From contig NC_063258.1 in the NCBI RefSeq assembly GCF_019578655.1, positions 29,392,802 to 29,456,801 on the forward strand: 64,000 bases of DNA, given 5' to 3'. Of the stretch, positions 21,727-36,100 are shown piece by piece. The translations under genes were made by a program, and so were the position numbers. The notes beneath the pieces were generated by a model. It did not search any database, had not been told where the DNA came from, and worked only from the letters and a program-made list of their open reading frames with translations. The stretch comes from Ricinus communis (taxonomy: Eukaryota; Streptophyta; Magnoliopsida; Malpighiales; Euphorbiaceae). Numbering within the stretch: position 1 is the first letter of the stretch; each line of letters starts with the position of its first letter.

Positions 21727-24700
21727 ATGCTTGGGAATGGAGTTGTTGGAATCCTATCAGAGTCCGTGAATAAATGGGAAAGAAGGGTGCCTTTGACACC
21801 ATCACACTGCGCTCGGCTTTTACACAGTGGGAGAGATAGAACTGGAGTGGCTCGCATAATTGTGCAGCCATCTACTAAGAGAATTCATCATGATGCAATG
21901 TATGAGGATGTTGGCTGTGAAATATCTGAAGATTTATCTGAATGTGGCCTCATTTTGGGCATTAAACAACCAAAGGTGTTACAGATATTCTGTTTGTTGA
22001 TTTTGATAAAGCAGGAAGTTTTAAACAAGTTTGACTGACTTTGTTTTTCGCAGCTGGAAATGATCCTTCCTGATAGAGCTTATGCCTTCTTTTCTCATAC
22101 TCACAAGGCACAAAAAGAAAACATGCCTTTGCTTGATAAGGTACATGTTAAATATATCTCCGTGTTCACAATTTTTTACATGGAAAGCAGTAAACTGATG
22201 GTGTTTGTTTTGCTTGGGCTGATTTCCTTTTGCTGTGTAGATTCTTGCAGAAAGGGCGTCATTGTATGATTATGAGCTTATCGTTGGGGATCATGGGAAA
22301 CGGCTGCTTGCGTTTGGGAAATATGCTGGCAGAGCAGGACTAGTTGATTTCTTCCGTGGGTTAGGACAGCGTATGTTCCACTGCTTAGAATCCTTTTATT
22401 GAAATGGTTGTAGACTTTTTACTTTGCTTATTTCTTACGTTGGGCCTGGCGGAGCATTCATGTCTCTGGTGATTCTGACTCAGCTTAAATTGGCATACGT
22501 TTCTGCTATATATGGAGTTGAGTACACCGGCTGAAGCAGATGTTGACCTAAGACCTTTCTTTTTCAGGGTACCTAAGTCTTGGGTATTCAACGCCTTTCC
22601 TCTCATTAGGTTCATCTTACATGTATTCTTCCTTGGCTGCTGCCAAAGCTGCTGTAATTTCTGTGGGCGAAGAGATATCAAGTTTGGGATTGCCGTCAGG
22701 AATCTGTCCTCTAGTGTTCATATTCACAGGATCAGGAAATGGTATAGTTGCAAATTTATATCCCGAATTACGACCACACATGATACCTTAGTTGATAAAT
22801 TTCGTATGATCAATATTAGTGATGCTATTATATTGTTAAATCGTTATGAGCAGCATTATTTGCTTGATAATATCAAATATATTTTGGGATTTTCTTCCAT
22901 GCTTTTGCGTAGAGTTTTTCTTTCAGTTACTGATGGCAACAAAGTCCCAATTTCCCATGCTTATTTTTATAAACAGCCGTCTTCCTTTTCTTTCACTTTA
23001 TTTTATGCCTTAATTTCTATTAGAAAATCTTAAACTTCTATAGAAAAATAGTTCTTATATCGTTATATCCTTTTCTTTTGCCATTTCCCCGTGTAGTTTC
23101 CCAAGGCGCACAAGAAATTTTTAAACTTCTTCCTCATACTTTTGTTGAACCAAGCAGACTTGCAGAACTTTTTGCACAAGTAAGTTTGAAGCAGAACTAT
23201 CCTTGTACGTGCATGTCTGATTGATTTGTGCAGTTAGTGGCTTAAGCATCAATTCCAGAACTAATTGGTGCAACATTACTAGTCAAGTCACTTGCGTTAA
23301 TTCTTGTCTTTGCGTAGGCCAGGGATCCCCATCAACCTTCAAGGACATCAAAGAGAGTATATCAAGTATATGGTTGTGTGGTGACTAGTCAAGACATGGT
23401 TGAACACATAGATCCTTCCAAAACGTTTGATAAAGTAAGTTCCTCAAATAGATATCTATTACTTGTTAAACTTCATGATTCATTTTTGTTTGTTGCACGG
23501 TTTATCATCTGCAACATTGATAACCCATTTTTTGTACAAATCAAGTTCCCTCAGGCTCAACTGTTTCTATCTGTGCCTTGATATCTAGCTCCATTTATAT
23601 TAGGCCTTAAAAACCTAAAAACTCTCAGCTGCTTTACTTCTTGAATTGGAAGAATACGACATTTCGCTACTTGATTCTTTTCTAGAATTAATTCATTTAT
23701 CTTCAAATGAAAGTGAGCTAATAGTTTTTTCTAATTCATGAAGTTGCTGTAATATTAAACAAAAAGTGCTAATCAAGACAATATCTTTTGCATTTCAGGC
23801 TGACTATTATGCACATCCAGAACACTACAAACCCATTTTTCATGAAAAGATAGCCCCATATGCATCTGTCATTGGTACGTGATATGTTCTGCTTTACTTA
23901 TTTACTGTTCTTATCATTACAAAGGAGTTTATACTCATTTTATCTGTCCAAGTTGACCATGGAACTGATATACGGATCCAAGTTGACAACCCTCAGACAT
24001 GCTTATAAAGCTACTAATTCAAATCTAAGCAAGCTTCAATCCTACGAATTCCTGTGCGGCACATTTGGTGACTAGAGAACTCTAGGTCTTATGTTATCTG
24101 TACTCTGTTGTTAATTAATAAATGACTCGGCATGCGATCTTAGTTAAGAAAACCAAATCACATTCTCTGTGAACTCTTATTTCCAATTGTCTGATACATC
24201 TTCCTTTCTTTATGCACTTGTTTGAAGCATTTTCTTTTTCATTTTTCCATTCCCATTCAAGTGCCATTTTTTCTTTTCTCTCTTGCAGTCAATTGTATGT
24301 ACTGGGAGAAAAGATTTCCTAGATTGTTAAGTACCCAGCAACTTCAAGATCTAATGAGGAAAGGATGTCCTCTTGTTGGAATTGCTGATATAACTTGTGA
24401 TATTGAAGGCTCTATTGAGTTTATTAACCAAACCACATCAATTGACTATCCATTCTTCAGGTATATTATTATTAGCTTCTCATAGCTTGTCAACTGCATC
24501 CTATACCAACTATTTCTGTTAAGGGGGAGTCGCTTCAGTGTTTTGCTACCCTTGTTTGCCTGCATTAATAAATTCTGTTTTGTTATTCAGCTAAATGATG
24601 TCAATTGGGAGACGATATGATGATAATGCATGACAAATGATATTTTTGAGTGTCATTGATTTACTACTGAAACAAACTAAAATTGATAGTACATATAGAA

Positions 24701-27700
24701 GGTTGAGGCATGTATAATTTTTAACGTTAAACATAAAAGTGGGATGCAGCTGCATCAGGTAGTTTAAAGGTAAGTTATACAAAAGAAGAAACGGCAGAGG
24801 TAATTAATAAAAAAAAAAAAGGAAAAGATAGGGAACTGTGATTGCCAACCTGACTTGCATTATCTTAATAGAAATTTTTGCCTTGGCATGAGAATCTTCA
24901 AGGGCGGTGATACTAAGAAGAAGACTATCACAAATAATAAAGAAAAAATGAATTGAAGTTGTATGCCAACTTTTCCCCAGAGGAGAAGAATGGCCTGTGT
25001 AAATTTCCTTTGCTTGGAATATTTCTTTCTTTATTTGGTAATATTTATTGCTGTTGGCACCTTTATGTCATGAACTTTGTTTCCACTTTCCAGCAAATAC
25101 TTGTAGACCTGATCCCCCCTTTCTTTCGCTGATTTTTTCTGGTATTGTATGTCAGATATGATCCCTTAAAAGATTCATACCATCAAGACATGGAGGGGAA
25201 TGGTATAATATGTTCTTCTGTTGATATTCTTCCTACGGAGTTTGCAAAGGAGGTTTGTTAGTTTGATCCTTGCATTCTCTTACAACTGTTCTTTTCTCTG
25301 TGTGAGAGATACAGGTTACCACTACCTTAAGGTCTAATGTTATCTAATTCATTTATGCTGACATGAATTGTACCATCCAATCATGGAAGGCTTCCCAACA
25401 TTTTGGAGACATACTATCCCAATTTATTGGCAGTTTGGCATCTACAACTGACACTAACAAGTTACCTTCACATCTAAGGAGAGCTTGTATAGCTCATGGA
25501 GGAGAAATTGCCCCCTTGTTTGAGTATATTCCACGCATGCGAAACTCTGATTCAGAGTAAGATCCTGATTCTTATTTGTATTTCTTATATTTGTATTAAT
25601 GTTCATCATATACACGGTCAACAATTATGTCAAAATAGAGAAGAATATTCAACTCTTCTAAAAGGCATGAAAATCCTGTCTTATGTCAAAATCCTTTCGA
25701 CTTTTAGCAATTTTGATCAAAATTTTTAGTTATTGCAACTTTATTCTTATTTGATAATTTTATTGCAATACTATCGCATTTGTAAAATTGACTAATTGCT
25801 GCGTCCTTTTCTCTGGTGAAAGCCACAATTGGATTTTCTCTTACAAATTTACATTTTCATTCTTGATGACAAAGGGTCAAAAAAACCTTTTGACCCAAAA
25901 TTTTGGATTTTTTGTACCTGTATCAAGTATTTTTATGTCAAAAACAAATTTTTTAAAATAATGTTCAGCGTGGTTCCCACGTAGATAATAATGAGGCGAT
26001 TTCACAATTTGGAATAGAATTGTAAAAATTAAAAGCTCTCCTAAAATTGCAAAAGAATGAAAAAGAGTGGGTCAGTTTGATGAATAGAATATTTTTAGCT
26101 CAATTTTCGTTTGTTAGAATCTATCGACGAATCTCCTAAAAAGCGACGAGAATCAAGTTCATTTTAACTTTGGCTGTAAATTAAACTCTGCTGTAGCATT
26201 AACTGTTGATGTTCATTGGGGCCAGGGAAAATAATATCTAAGAAGAATTTGGCAGATAATAACTCGGTCTTGAAAGGTATATTTGAGAACCCATAAAACT
26301 ACTGATTTTGAAAGCTAAACTTCACAGTTTAAAACCCGAAAAGTTGGAACATAAAGATATGGATGGATTCAGCTTTCATCTTTGCTAAATCAGAAGTTTT
26401 CACCAACCTTCAGCTACAGGATTTAAGCAACTGAACGTGTTAATATTTCTCTTCAAGAATCAAAGAAGAAACATATGTAATAGGGATTTGTTTAACCTGT
26501 ACCTTGTTATTGAGGTATGTATGTGTTGTTTTTTCTTTAGCAATAAACATAGCTCACTCTTTTCTGATATGCAGAGATATGCCAGAAAATTTAAATTCTA
26601 GCAAGAAGAAATTCAATATATTGGTAAGTTTCTCAGTTTTGCTTAGATGTTTATGTATTTACGCCATCATCTGCAGATCATGCAAACTAGTATTATGTCT
26701 TGATTTTGTTATTATAATTGAACTGTTTATTGATTACTAATTCTAATCCTTGTACTCCAGCACAACATTTTTGTTCACTTATGTTTCTTCTTGTTATAAT
26801 TGACAGGTATCTCTAAGTGGTCACCTATTTGATAAGTTTTTGATAAATGAGGCTTTAGATATTATTGAAGCTGCTGGTGGTGCCTTTCATTTGGTCAAGT
26901 GTCATGTGGGGCAAAGTGCTGATGCTACATCATACTCAGAACTCGAAGTAAGTTTGGCTTTTTATTGGAAGAAAAAAAATGTACTCATGATAAAGTCGGA
27001 TTATATGATGTCAGACCGATAGCTTTTTCTGGTTTTTTGACCTATTTTCTACTTCTGAATCGCATTTGATTTACCCCTGTGGAAATCAAGAGTTCATTTG
27101 TCAGGAATAAACATCACGAAGACAGCTGTCTCTGATGTAGATTGGTTTACATTTGAATGCATTTTGATTCACCTATGTGAAAATAAGGTGTTTAATTGTC
27201 AGGAGTAAACATCAAGAAGACAGCTGTCTTTGATGTAGGACGAATTCCATGGAGTGTGCTGGAGCCACGCCTCTCTAAACCCCCTCAACATTGTTGAGTT
27301 TATTTGATATGGTCTTTACAAGATTGATGAAAGTACCATTCTTTTCCTGTATTTCAAGAACATTGGTAAAATGGCAGTCCACCCCAAAAGAGTCAAATTA
27401 TAGATCCATTACATTTCAATGCTTAGACTTCGAGATTTATATAAAAAAACTGAAATCAATTTTTTCATGGCCATACTGAACTTCAGATTCAACCAGCTAT
27501 GGATTTATTATGAGTTGCTTTATGGCTTTGAACAGGTTGGCGCAGATGATAGAGAAGTTCTGGATCAAATTCTTGATTCTTTAACATCTCTTGCTAATCC
27601 TGATGAAAATCAAGGCCACTTAGATAAAGAAGCAAATAAATTTTTCTTGAAGGTTGGTAAAGTCCAGGAGAATGGCAGTAGAAAGGACTGTGATACAAAA

Positions 27701-30700
27701 AGGAAGGCTTCAGTTCTAATTATTGGTGCGGGCCATGTCTGTCGACCTGCTGCTGAGTTCTTAGCATCGATTGGAAACATTTCATCTCGTGAATGGTATA
27801 AAGCTTGCCTGGACACTGACTTTGAAGAGCAGAATGATGTCCAAGTCATTGTTGCATCTCTCTATCTCAAGGATGCTGAAGAGGTATAATGAGACCAAAA
27901 TCTCTGAGCTTCAAGCTCGAATATCGAGCATCATGGTTTCTTGTTGCAGCATAAGAGCAAATTTCCAATTCCTTCATGTAATAGCAGTAAGAATAATGAT
28001 GGCAACAAGATATTTGTTCATGTATGCATATTATGCTGAGATAATACAGGACTTATATATATATATGCTTATGTTTACCTTAATGCTCTTGTTTTATTTT
28101 GCACTCAGAAGTCTTGATTGCATATGAATTAATCTGGCACAGATAATTGATGGAATTCCCAATGCAACAGCAGTTCAGCTTGACGTGATGGATCATGAAA
28201 GGCTTTGCAAGTATATCTCACAGGTTGAGGTTGTTGTGAGCTTACTTCCCCCTAGTTGCCACATTGTCATAGCAAATGCATGCATCAAGGTAATAACCAC
28301 TTTCTTGATAGCTTGAGAATTATAATTACTTTGCCTTCAACTAGGTTAAAATGCTAACAAACCCATGCTTGCCATGCGAAGACTTAGATTCTGATTTACA
28401 AGAATGTGAAGGACTTAAAGGTGAACTCATTCTGATTTATAAGAATACTAAGATGCATTTAACATGCAATCTAGTAATTGATAAGTGATATAGGAAACTG
28501 TATAAACAACTTGAAGTCCAACCATTTATTATTTGTTTTAATTCAAATATGTTCATTTTTCCTTTCTTCTGGCTAAGGACATAATTGCTCTCTTGATTCA
28601 GCTTAACAAACATCTTGTCACTGCTAGCTATGTTGATGATTCTATGTCAGCGCTAGATGAAAAGGCAAAAGCTGCTGATATTACAATTCTTGGCGAGATG
28701 GGCTTGGACCCTGGAATAGGTAATTTTCCAACAGATGTTTTATCTGTTATATGATTTCTAGATTTCCAATGAATACCTGTCCATCCAACCTAGATAGATG
28801 AATTTCTGCTGGTAAATACCTACAACAATATGTAGAAGTGTGATGAGAATAATAAATAATGTGGTATATCTGAGCTTCAAAGTTTGACCACAAAAAAGTG
28901 CATATGTTTTGTAAAGTTGATAACATTCATAAATTTGAACCTCTAAAGAGCAAGTTGAGTTTAATTTTTTTCCATTAGAGTGCAGAAATTTTGAATATCT
29001 CTTAATTGTTCTTCACGTACTACACATGAATATCCAATGATATTCTTTGGAATTTGCATATTATGGTACCAATCTTGTAGAATTTAAACAGTATGCATTG
29101 ATGCTTCAGATCACATGATGGCAATGAAGATGATCAACCAAGCCCATGTCCGGAAGGGGAGAGTAAAGTCTTTTACTTCTTACTGCGGGGCTCTTCCATC
29201 TCCTGCAGCTGCAAATAATCCACTGGCATACAAGTTCAGGTATTTCATAGGACTGCTCAACTAAAAGATGTACATGATTTGGCGTGCATAAAATTTAGGA
29301 TGGTTTTTGTTTCTGTCTTCCCCTTTACTTTGTTTCTTAGCTGGATGAAGAGATTATTCAATTTCTTACATGAATGGATTGTCAACTGTTGGCAAGCTTG
29401 AAGTGCTAATCATCTAACAGAAAACGATAGCTTTATCACCTGAGTTTCCAAATCTTTCTTCTTTTCTTCATCCCACTTTGCTAAAGTTGTTAACCTTAGG
29501 TTCAAGGCTTGGACTGTTCTCTGCCCTAGTTCTATTAAATATGAACAAGGACATTTTTCACAGTTTCTACTTAGCATAGGCAATCCAGAAGCATTATTGA
29601 GGTCTCTCCTTTCAATTTGAAGGGTGTTAACATTCCTTCTCTCACATGTGCTCTTATATGCTTTCTCTGTCCGGCAAATTGTACCTGAGTGCATTACAGG
29701 AATGAGCACATGTTAAATGTTTTCTTCTAGACAAGTATATTTGATGACTATTTTCAGTTGCTGCTGAATGTTTTAGTTTCAATGCTTTAGGTCTTAATTG
29801 TAGAACAAGTTGATAAGGGTTGGAAAAATCAGAATGCAAGACTATCCACTGTTCCCTACTTCTCACAAGCATGTAGATCTTACCTTATAGGATCCACAAC
29901 TTGTGTAAGGAGGAGGGAGTATGGAGTGGTCCTAGTTTCCTGAGTTGCTAAATGAGTTTGTACTTGGTCAGTTGGAATCCTGCTGGAGCCATCCGAGCTG
30001 GGCGCAATCCTGCCACCTACATGTCTCATGGTGAAATTGTAAATGTTGAAGGTAAGCTGTCATCAAGCAGGGAAAGTAAATGATGTTTGCATGACATTCT
30101 CACTACATATTAATCAATGATTTTTGGTTTCTGCACATACCGCTAAAATTTGCTTTATCTTATAACCTGCAATGTAGATAATTTTTACACTTTCCTCGTG
30201 GATATTTATTCTGGTCTCATTTGATGCTGATATTTATAGCTTTACCGTATTGGGCAATGTTGATAAAGGACTTTGGAAATGTGAATTATTTGTGTTTCTT
30301 GGGCATTTTTCTATCTCTAAATTCCCTTTTTTTTTTATGGTTCTAATGACAGGTGATAATCTTTATGATTCAGCTGTCAAACTTCGCCTACCTGATCTTC
30401 CAGCTTTTGCCTTAGAATGTCTTCCAAATCGAAACTCTCTAGTTTATGGGAAAGTTTATGGAATAGAAGAAGCATCAACTATCTTTCGTGGAACAATCCG
30501 CTATGAAGGTCTGATATTTGTTTGCCTCCTAATAGTGCTATTATTGAGGCCAATACTAAAAAATTCAATGTTTCAATTGGTTCCAAATCTTGCAGTAAGA
30601 TCGCAAGTTGGGCTTGAAGCTTTATAGTTCTATATTTTCTCTTGTAACTCAAAATGGAAATGAACTTTTTTTTCTTGAAACTGGAACAAGGCTAAATAAG

Positions 30701-32212
30701 TTTTCTAGGCTACTAGTTAACTACAATTATGTTACAGGTTTTGGGAACTTATTTGCTGAAACTCTGTGCAGGATTTGGTGAAATAATGGGAACACTAGCT
30801 AAAATTGGTCTGTTTAGTACTGAATCTCACTCATACCTTAGATGTAAACAAAGAACAACATTCCAAGGATTCCTCTGTGAACTACTAGACATTCACGGTG
30901 AAATCACAGATGGGGTTCTGTTAGGAGAGGAAGACATTACTGAAAAGCTCGTGACACTTGGACATTGCAAGGAAAAAGAAACTGCAGTGAAGGCAGCCAA
31001 AACTATAATGTAAGCTATACAATCTATTAAAAAATTTAACAGCAGGCAGTTCAAGCCTAAGAATAAAAGCACCAACTATCTCTAATATATTGGTAATCGA
31101 TAATTTGTTTCATGCTCTATTCTTCTAAATGATCCTATCAGTAAAAAATATTTATTCTACATGATAGATGTATTCAATTAGCTAAATTGTTTTTCCACCT
31201 GGTTTAGATATTTGGGACTTCATGAGCAAACAGAAATTCCTGCTTCATGCAAAAGTCCATTTGATGTTACCTGTTTCCGCATGGAAGAAAGGTTGACGTA
31301 TTCCAGTGCAGAACAGGTATGTTTCCTTGCCAGATGCCTTAAAATATGTAATCTTATACATAGCATTTCGCCATTCCATTTTTTCTTAGTAGCAAACTGA
31401 CTCTAATATTCATCATCATGCTTTTCAAAGGGCACATGGTCAGCTGCCAGAAAGATTCTTAAACAACTCTCAGCCATTTTACATTTTCCTAGCATTGCAG
31501 GGAAGAAATTAGCATTTCATCATATCCACCCCTTTCTGGTAGTTAGAAATCGAATGCTGCAGCACTAAACTGTATCAGCCTAACTTAATAAAAACTCAGA
31601 CACCTTAATGTGAAAGTCACTGTGTACTACTGCCTTCGTTTACTGTGGAGCAAAATAACTGCAGATAAATTTTTGGGGAGCAAAGTCAATATTCATTAAC
31701 CATTGCCACTTTTAAATTTATGGTCAGGATATGGTGCTTTTGCATCATGAAGTTGAGGTAGAATTCCCTGATGGCAAGCGTACGGAGTATCACAGAGGCA
31801 CTTTACTGGAGTTCGGGACAACGAAGAAAGGGAAAACAATTACTGCCATGGCTCTCACAGTTGGTATTCCAGCTGCCATTGGGGCTCTGGTACTTGTTAT
31901 AACTCTCTGCTTCGCCCCATTCTTTTTGGTGAAACGTTTAACTGAGATTGTTTCCATTTATTGCAGCTCTTACTTGAGAACAAGATCAAGACAAAAGGTG
32001 TTGTGAGGCCTATTGAACCCGAAGTATACGTGCCAGGTAATTTAAATTTACTCATTAAACGTGTGCATCTATGGCATTGGCTTTTGCAGAAGAAATAACA
32101 GTGCGAGTTGGATGATGGCATTAGATTAGATGTTAATACGCTAATTTGTGGTCTTGTAGCATTGGATATATTACAAGCTCATGGCATCAAGTTGATTGAG
32201 AAGGTCGAGTAA
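21727..32212 (+). CDS. LKR/SDH: Bifunctional lysine-ketoglutarate reductase/saccharopine dehydrogenase
   Basis: The enzyme carries out the first two steps of lysine catabolism: lysine to saccharopine, then saccharopine to glutamate and aminoadipic semialdehyde. Twenty-three coding exons by eye (21727-21975, 22054-22140, 22241-22370, 22568-22741, 23097-23179, 23318-23434, 23799-23874, 24289-24460, 25156-25252, 25390-25556, 26575-26623, 26807-26947, 27536-27883, 28143-28289, 28602-28719, 29110-29239, 29972-30051, 30353-30508, 30772-31009, 31208-31316, 31728-31889, 31967-32036, 32160-32212) give 3153 bp and 1050 residues, close to the roughly 1060 usual in plants. Residues 1-450 form LKR, 451 to about 570 the linker, and the rest SDH with a Rossmann GAGHVCRP motif near 578. 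Exon 10 is followed at once by an in-frame TAA inside intron 10, so intronic polyadenylation would yield an LKR-only protein ending ..MRNSDSE. The product is expected to be cytosolic; no targeting peptide is seen. Confidence 0.96.
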
Positions 32213-33186
32213 AACCCTTTAACTATTGGTTGGACTTGCAATGATTGGAGTGCTAATCCAATATATGAAATTCTTCACCTAAAAAACTCCACAAGTCTAT
32301 CAAACAATCATCAGAGCCTGGAATAGAGAAAGGGAATTTGAGAAGGTACTGGCGAGTGGTTATGGCCATACAATGCAACACATTTGGCTAGCATACATCC
32401 TGGCAAAGAAAAAATGGGCATATATGCTGTTGTGCTTATTTACAAGTATCAGTATATAAGTATTGACTTTGCTTTTACCTGTACAGCAGATGCGTGCTTC
32501 GCATTTCATAATCTCTGTATTAAGATACAAGTTGATTTTGTGGAGAATGGTACTCTAAGCTAAATAGTTATTGTGGAGAATGGTACTCTAAGCTAAATAG
32601 TTAAAAGCATTCAGCGGTCACATATTATCAGACACAGTGATCCACAATCTTAGAATCTGCAAACACTTGGGTTCCAGGACATATAACAAACTGCAAAAAT
32701 CAAGAATCGTAATAATACCAATATCTAAACCATGGCAAATATTGCATAAAATCTCCGCATCCTGACCATGGACATTTTCATCCCATCGCAAGATATCTCA
32801 TAATTGCATTTGACAGCTCTTTTCTCTTTTAGACTTGATAATTCGAGCAGAAAATTATAAATTTAAAGCCTGAATCATAAACCGAACTATAACCAGAACA
32901 AAGGCATGATATAATCTCCCAAAAAATGGGGAAAAGCCATTCTGTTCAATCACATCAGACAAATTTGCTATCCTAAACTCTTCTCTATGTGCCTCAAAAG
33001 AGGAAAGATGTACAAGATCATCAATTAACTATCACAGTTCAGCTGCTGCTCATATGCCTTATTTGGCCGATCTCTTTTGCGGTTGTGTTCCCAAAAGCTA
33101 CTCTATCACAAGGTTAACTTTGTTGGCCTATGATATATCGACAAGCTGATGACACCTCTTGAATTCATGTCCCAGAATCATTACAA
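32213..33186. other. Convergent spacer between LKR/SDH and the HAD gene
   Basis: Contains the 3' flanks of both genes and a perfect 33-bp tandem duplication (32538-32603). No coding region or RNA gene recognised. Confidence 0.5.
32538..32603. repeat. Perfect 33-bp tandem duplication
   Basis: The unit beginning TTGTGGAGAATGGTACTCT occupies 32538-32570 and repeats without mismatch at 32571-32603. It is about 330 bp past the LKR/SDH stop, possibly within or just beyond its 3' UTR. Identity of the copies indicates a recent event. Confidence 0.85.
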
Positions 33187-36100
33187 CTAAGAAATCCATG
33201 AGATTAATTGTTGCTCCACTTGTTCCCAGTTACAAACTTTAGTGACCAAGGGATGCTGATCAACTGAGTCTGCCTTGCACCAAGGATACGAGTTCTCATA
33301 ATCAAAGAGTAGAACCTTAATTCCAACTTCAGCACACTCGATCGCATACCGTGGGTTGTCATCAATCAGCACAGTTGCACCTAAGGACCTGGCAGAGAAA
33401 CCCTGAATTAGCAGCAGCTCACTTAATTCTACCCAAACAGGAATATACTTACATTTCCCAGGATAGGGATACTTGAAGTTAAATTACTACTCTATCTTCT
33501 CCTCTCTCTATCTCTCCCTCCATTTTTCTTTTTCAAGTTTCTCTTTTAGTATTCATCATGGCAGGTGGGCAGGTTTGACCAATTTGATCAAATGTCTGTC
33601 TGTTAAATGCAAACTCTAGGATTTTATGAGAGAAGTTCAAATGAGTATCACATTAGATAGTCCTGAGAACATTCCAACATACTGCAAAGTTGTTAATACC
33701 TGCAAATTTCTGACTTAGGTCTGGACTCTCCATCCAGGGCAAAGTGATTGCCAAAATGAATCTCTTGAAACACTCCCGGATAGTGCTTCTCTATCCATTC
33801 CACAGTGTGATCCTTGATAACATTCTGCCGAGACCTATCCATAGCCCATCAAAAGGAGAAGACATTTAATCTTTGACTTCAATTATTGCACATGACAAAA
33901 AGCAGAATGCTAGGAATACATACGTCACAACAGACAGTTTACAGAGTCTTGACAACTTCTGAAGCACCTTCTGAGCACCTGGGATTGGGTAGATCCCAGA
34001 CTTGAAATAGGACGTCTTAAAAAATTCATGGACACGAATATCAGCTGCAACAATAAGAATTCAAGGTTCTGAAGCAACTCAACATTGTAAAATAGCTTAC
34101 AGAAAATCTCCATGGTGGCAAAACGCCTCATTAAAACAAAAGTCATGGTATCGTATAAAAAATCATGGTATTGTATAATTCAATAATGCCTCGTTAGACA
34201 TTATTGCATTTGAAATTTGAAATTTGACAAAAAGTTCAAACTGACTAGTTGACAAGGTTAGGGTAAACATATGCACATTCCAAGCTAGTTGCAGTTGGCT
34301 ACATGGAACCTCTCCTCCACTCTTTGCGATTTTGGGCTACATCTTTGGAAATAAGTAAAGCCGCTGGATCCTCTTGCCCTTAACTTCTCCATGTTAGTTT
34401 AGGTCTACCCCTCTCTTTGTTTATTCCGTCCAACACAATATGATTGGCCTTCCTAATCGGAGCAGGAACATGTAACCCAAGTACTTAGTTACAAACCTAC
34501 ATTCTGTAATGTTAATAAAGTCGCTTGAACCACTTATTTAAAGTACATGCTTCTTTTTTGTGAGAATCCACAAAGATTTCTCGATTAATAGTGAACTCTT
34601 TATGCAATTATCTAAAGGCAACCCATGATCTCGAATTTTAACATTTTATCCAAGATACAGCTTCGAAATCAAAGAAAAGGCTGGTCAACAACTTAACTGA
34701 CTTACTGTATCAACTAGCAAGACTATCATAGACTGAATTTCTATCTGGCAAACTTCTGGAATTTCATATAAACGGCACGTATTGAGAACAAAGTGCTTTG
34801 AAAAACAAAATTTAGCCTTCCGAAGCAAACCAGTCATGGTAAGATATGCAAATGACAATACCTTCATCTCGGGAACAGTTCCATATCTGTAACAAACAAT
34901 AGGGTAGGATTAGAATAGATATAAAAGCTATGTGTTTGGTTTCCTGCAAAAGAATTATTATTAAATGGACAACAATATTAAGAAACTAAACTAGATACCC
35001 CTGGTATGACTTACAGCACCTGACCTGAACTCAGGTATTTAGCACATAGATGTATTGACTTAAGAGTGTATAGCATAGTTAAAGTGAAAAATTAAAATGC
35101 CAAGAATGTGCTTTTAAATAACAGAACAGCACATGATGGAAAATTCTGACACCTCAAGAAGAGTTCACATTGCAAATGGTAATACTACTCTACAATGTTA
35201 TTTCATCAGGCTAAGAGCAAAATATGAATTGAACTGAATAAATAACATCAACTCTGAAATATTTAGCATTTGCACTGCTATACTGCCAGTTTTAGTACTG
35301 TCTTCCAATCGAGTCTCAAAATCACGCACCAATTGGTGGTGCAGAGAGACAAATGTATGAACCCTCTTATCATTCAATGGTTAAATTACCCGCCCATGAA
35401 ACTGCAATTTCAAAAAGTTGATATCTGCTTTCTACTTATTTTGAAATTTATAGGCAAGTGCCTGATTCTGCAAGAAAATATGCTAGTGGATGCAATTAAC
35501 ATCTGAACTCAAGGAGATTTTAGACTATATTGCTTCACTGATTAAGAGAAAGAGTACATAATTTTAATATGCTAGTATATGTGAATTCAATACCTTGAAG
35601 AACTCATAGACATGGTACTCTGATACCGAATGATTGGAAGAGTAACGATCAGCAATAAATCTGTTCAAAGCTGATACGAAGTTTCCAAGAACTGCTTGCC
35701 AGAAAGTAGAAAAAAAAAAAACATTAATAAGGAGAAAAATCCAGTAAACAAATGTTTAAGTATGTAGAACCAGTAGCTAAACAAAATATAAACAACATGC
35801 TAGGTCAATCTCCAAAATACCAGCAAAGCAATGTAATATCACCACCCAATAGCAAAATAAACGTTTACCAAGTCAAATTTTAATAGACTAGGGAGACGTG
35901 TTTCAATATACCTTCGCGTACATTCTTCACTAAATAATACTTGCATATAAAAAAGGAAAAACATAAACTTTCAAAAAGAAAAAGGAAATAATAATGAGAA
36001 TTGAGATATACCCTCATCAACATCAACTGCAACAACAATATTTCCAGTGATAGGATAGTCAGGGAAGCCGAGTGGTTTTCCACCTTGACAAGTCCCATGA

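Noticed and set aside
26504..26740. Plus-strand frame in LKR/SDH introns 10-11 as an independent small protein
   Set aside because: It spans exon 11 in a different frame and shows no similarity or codon signal.
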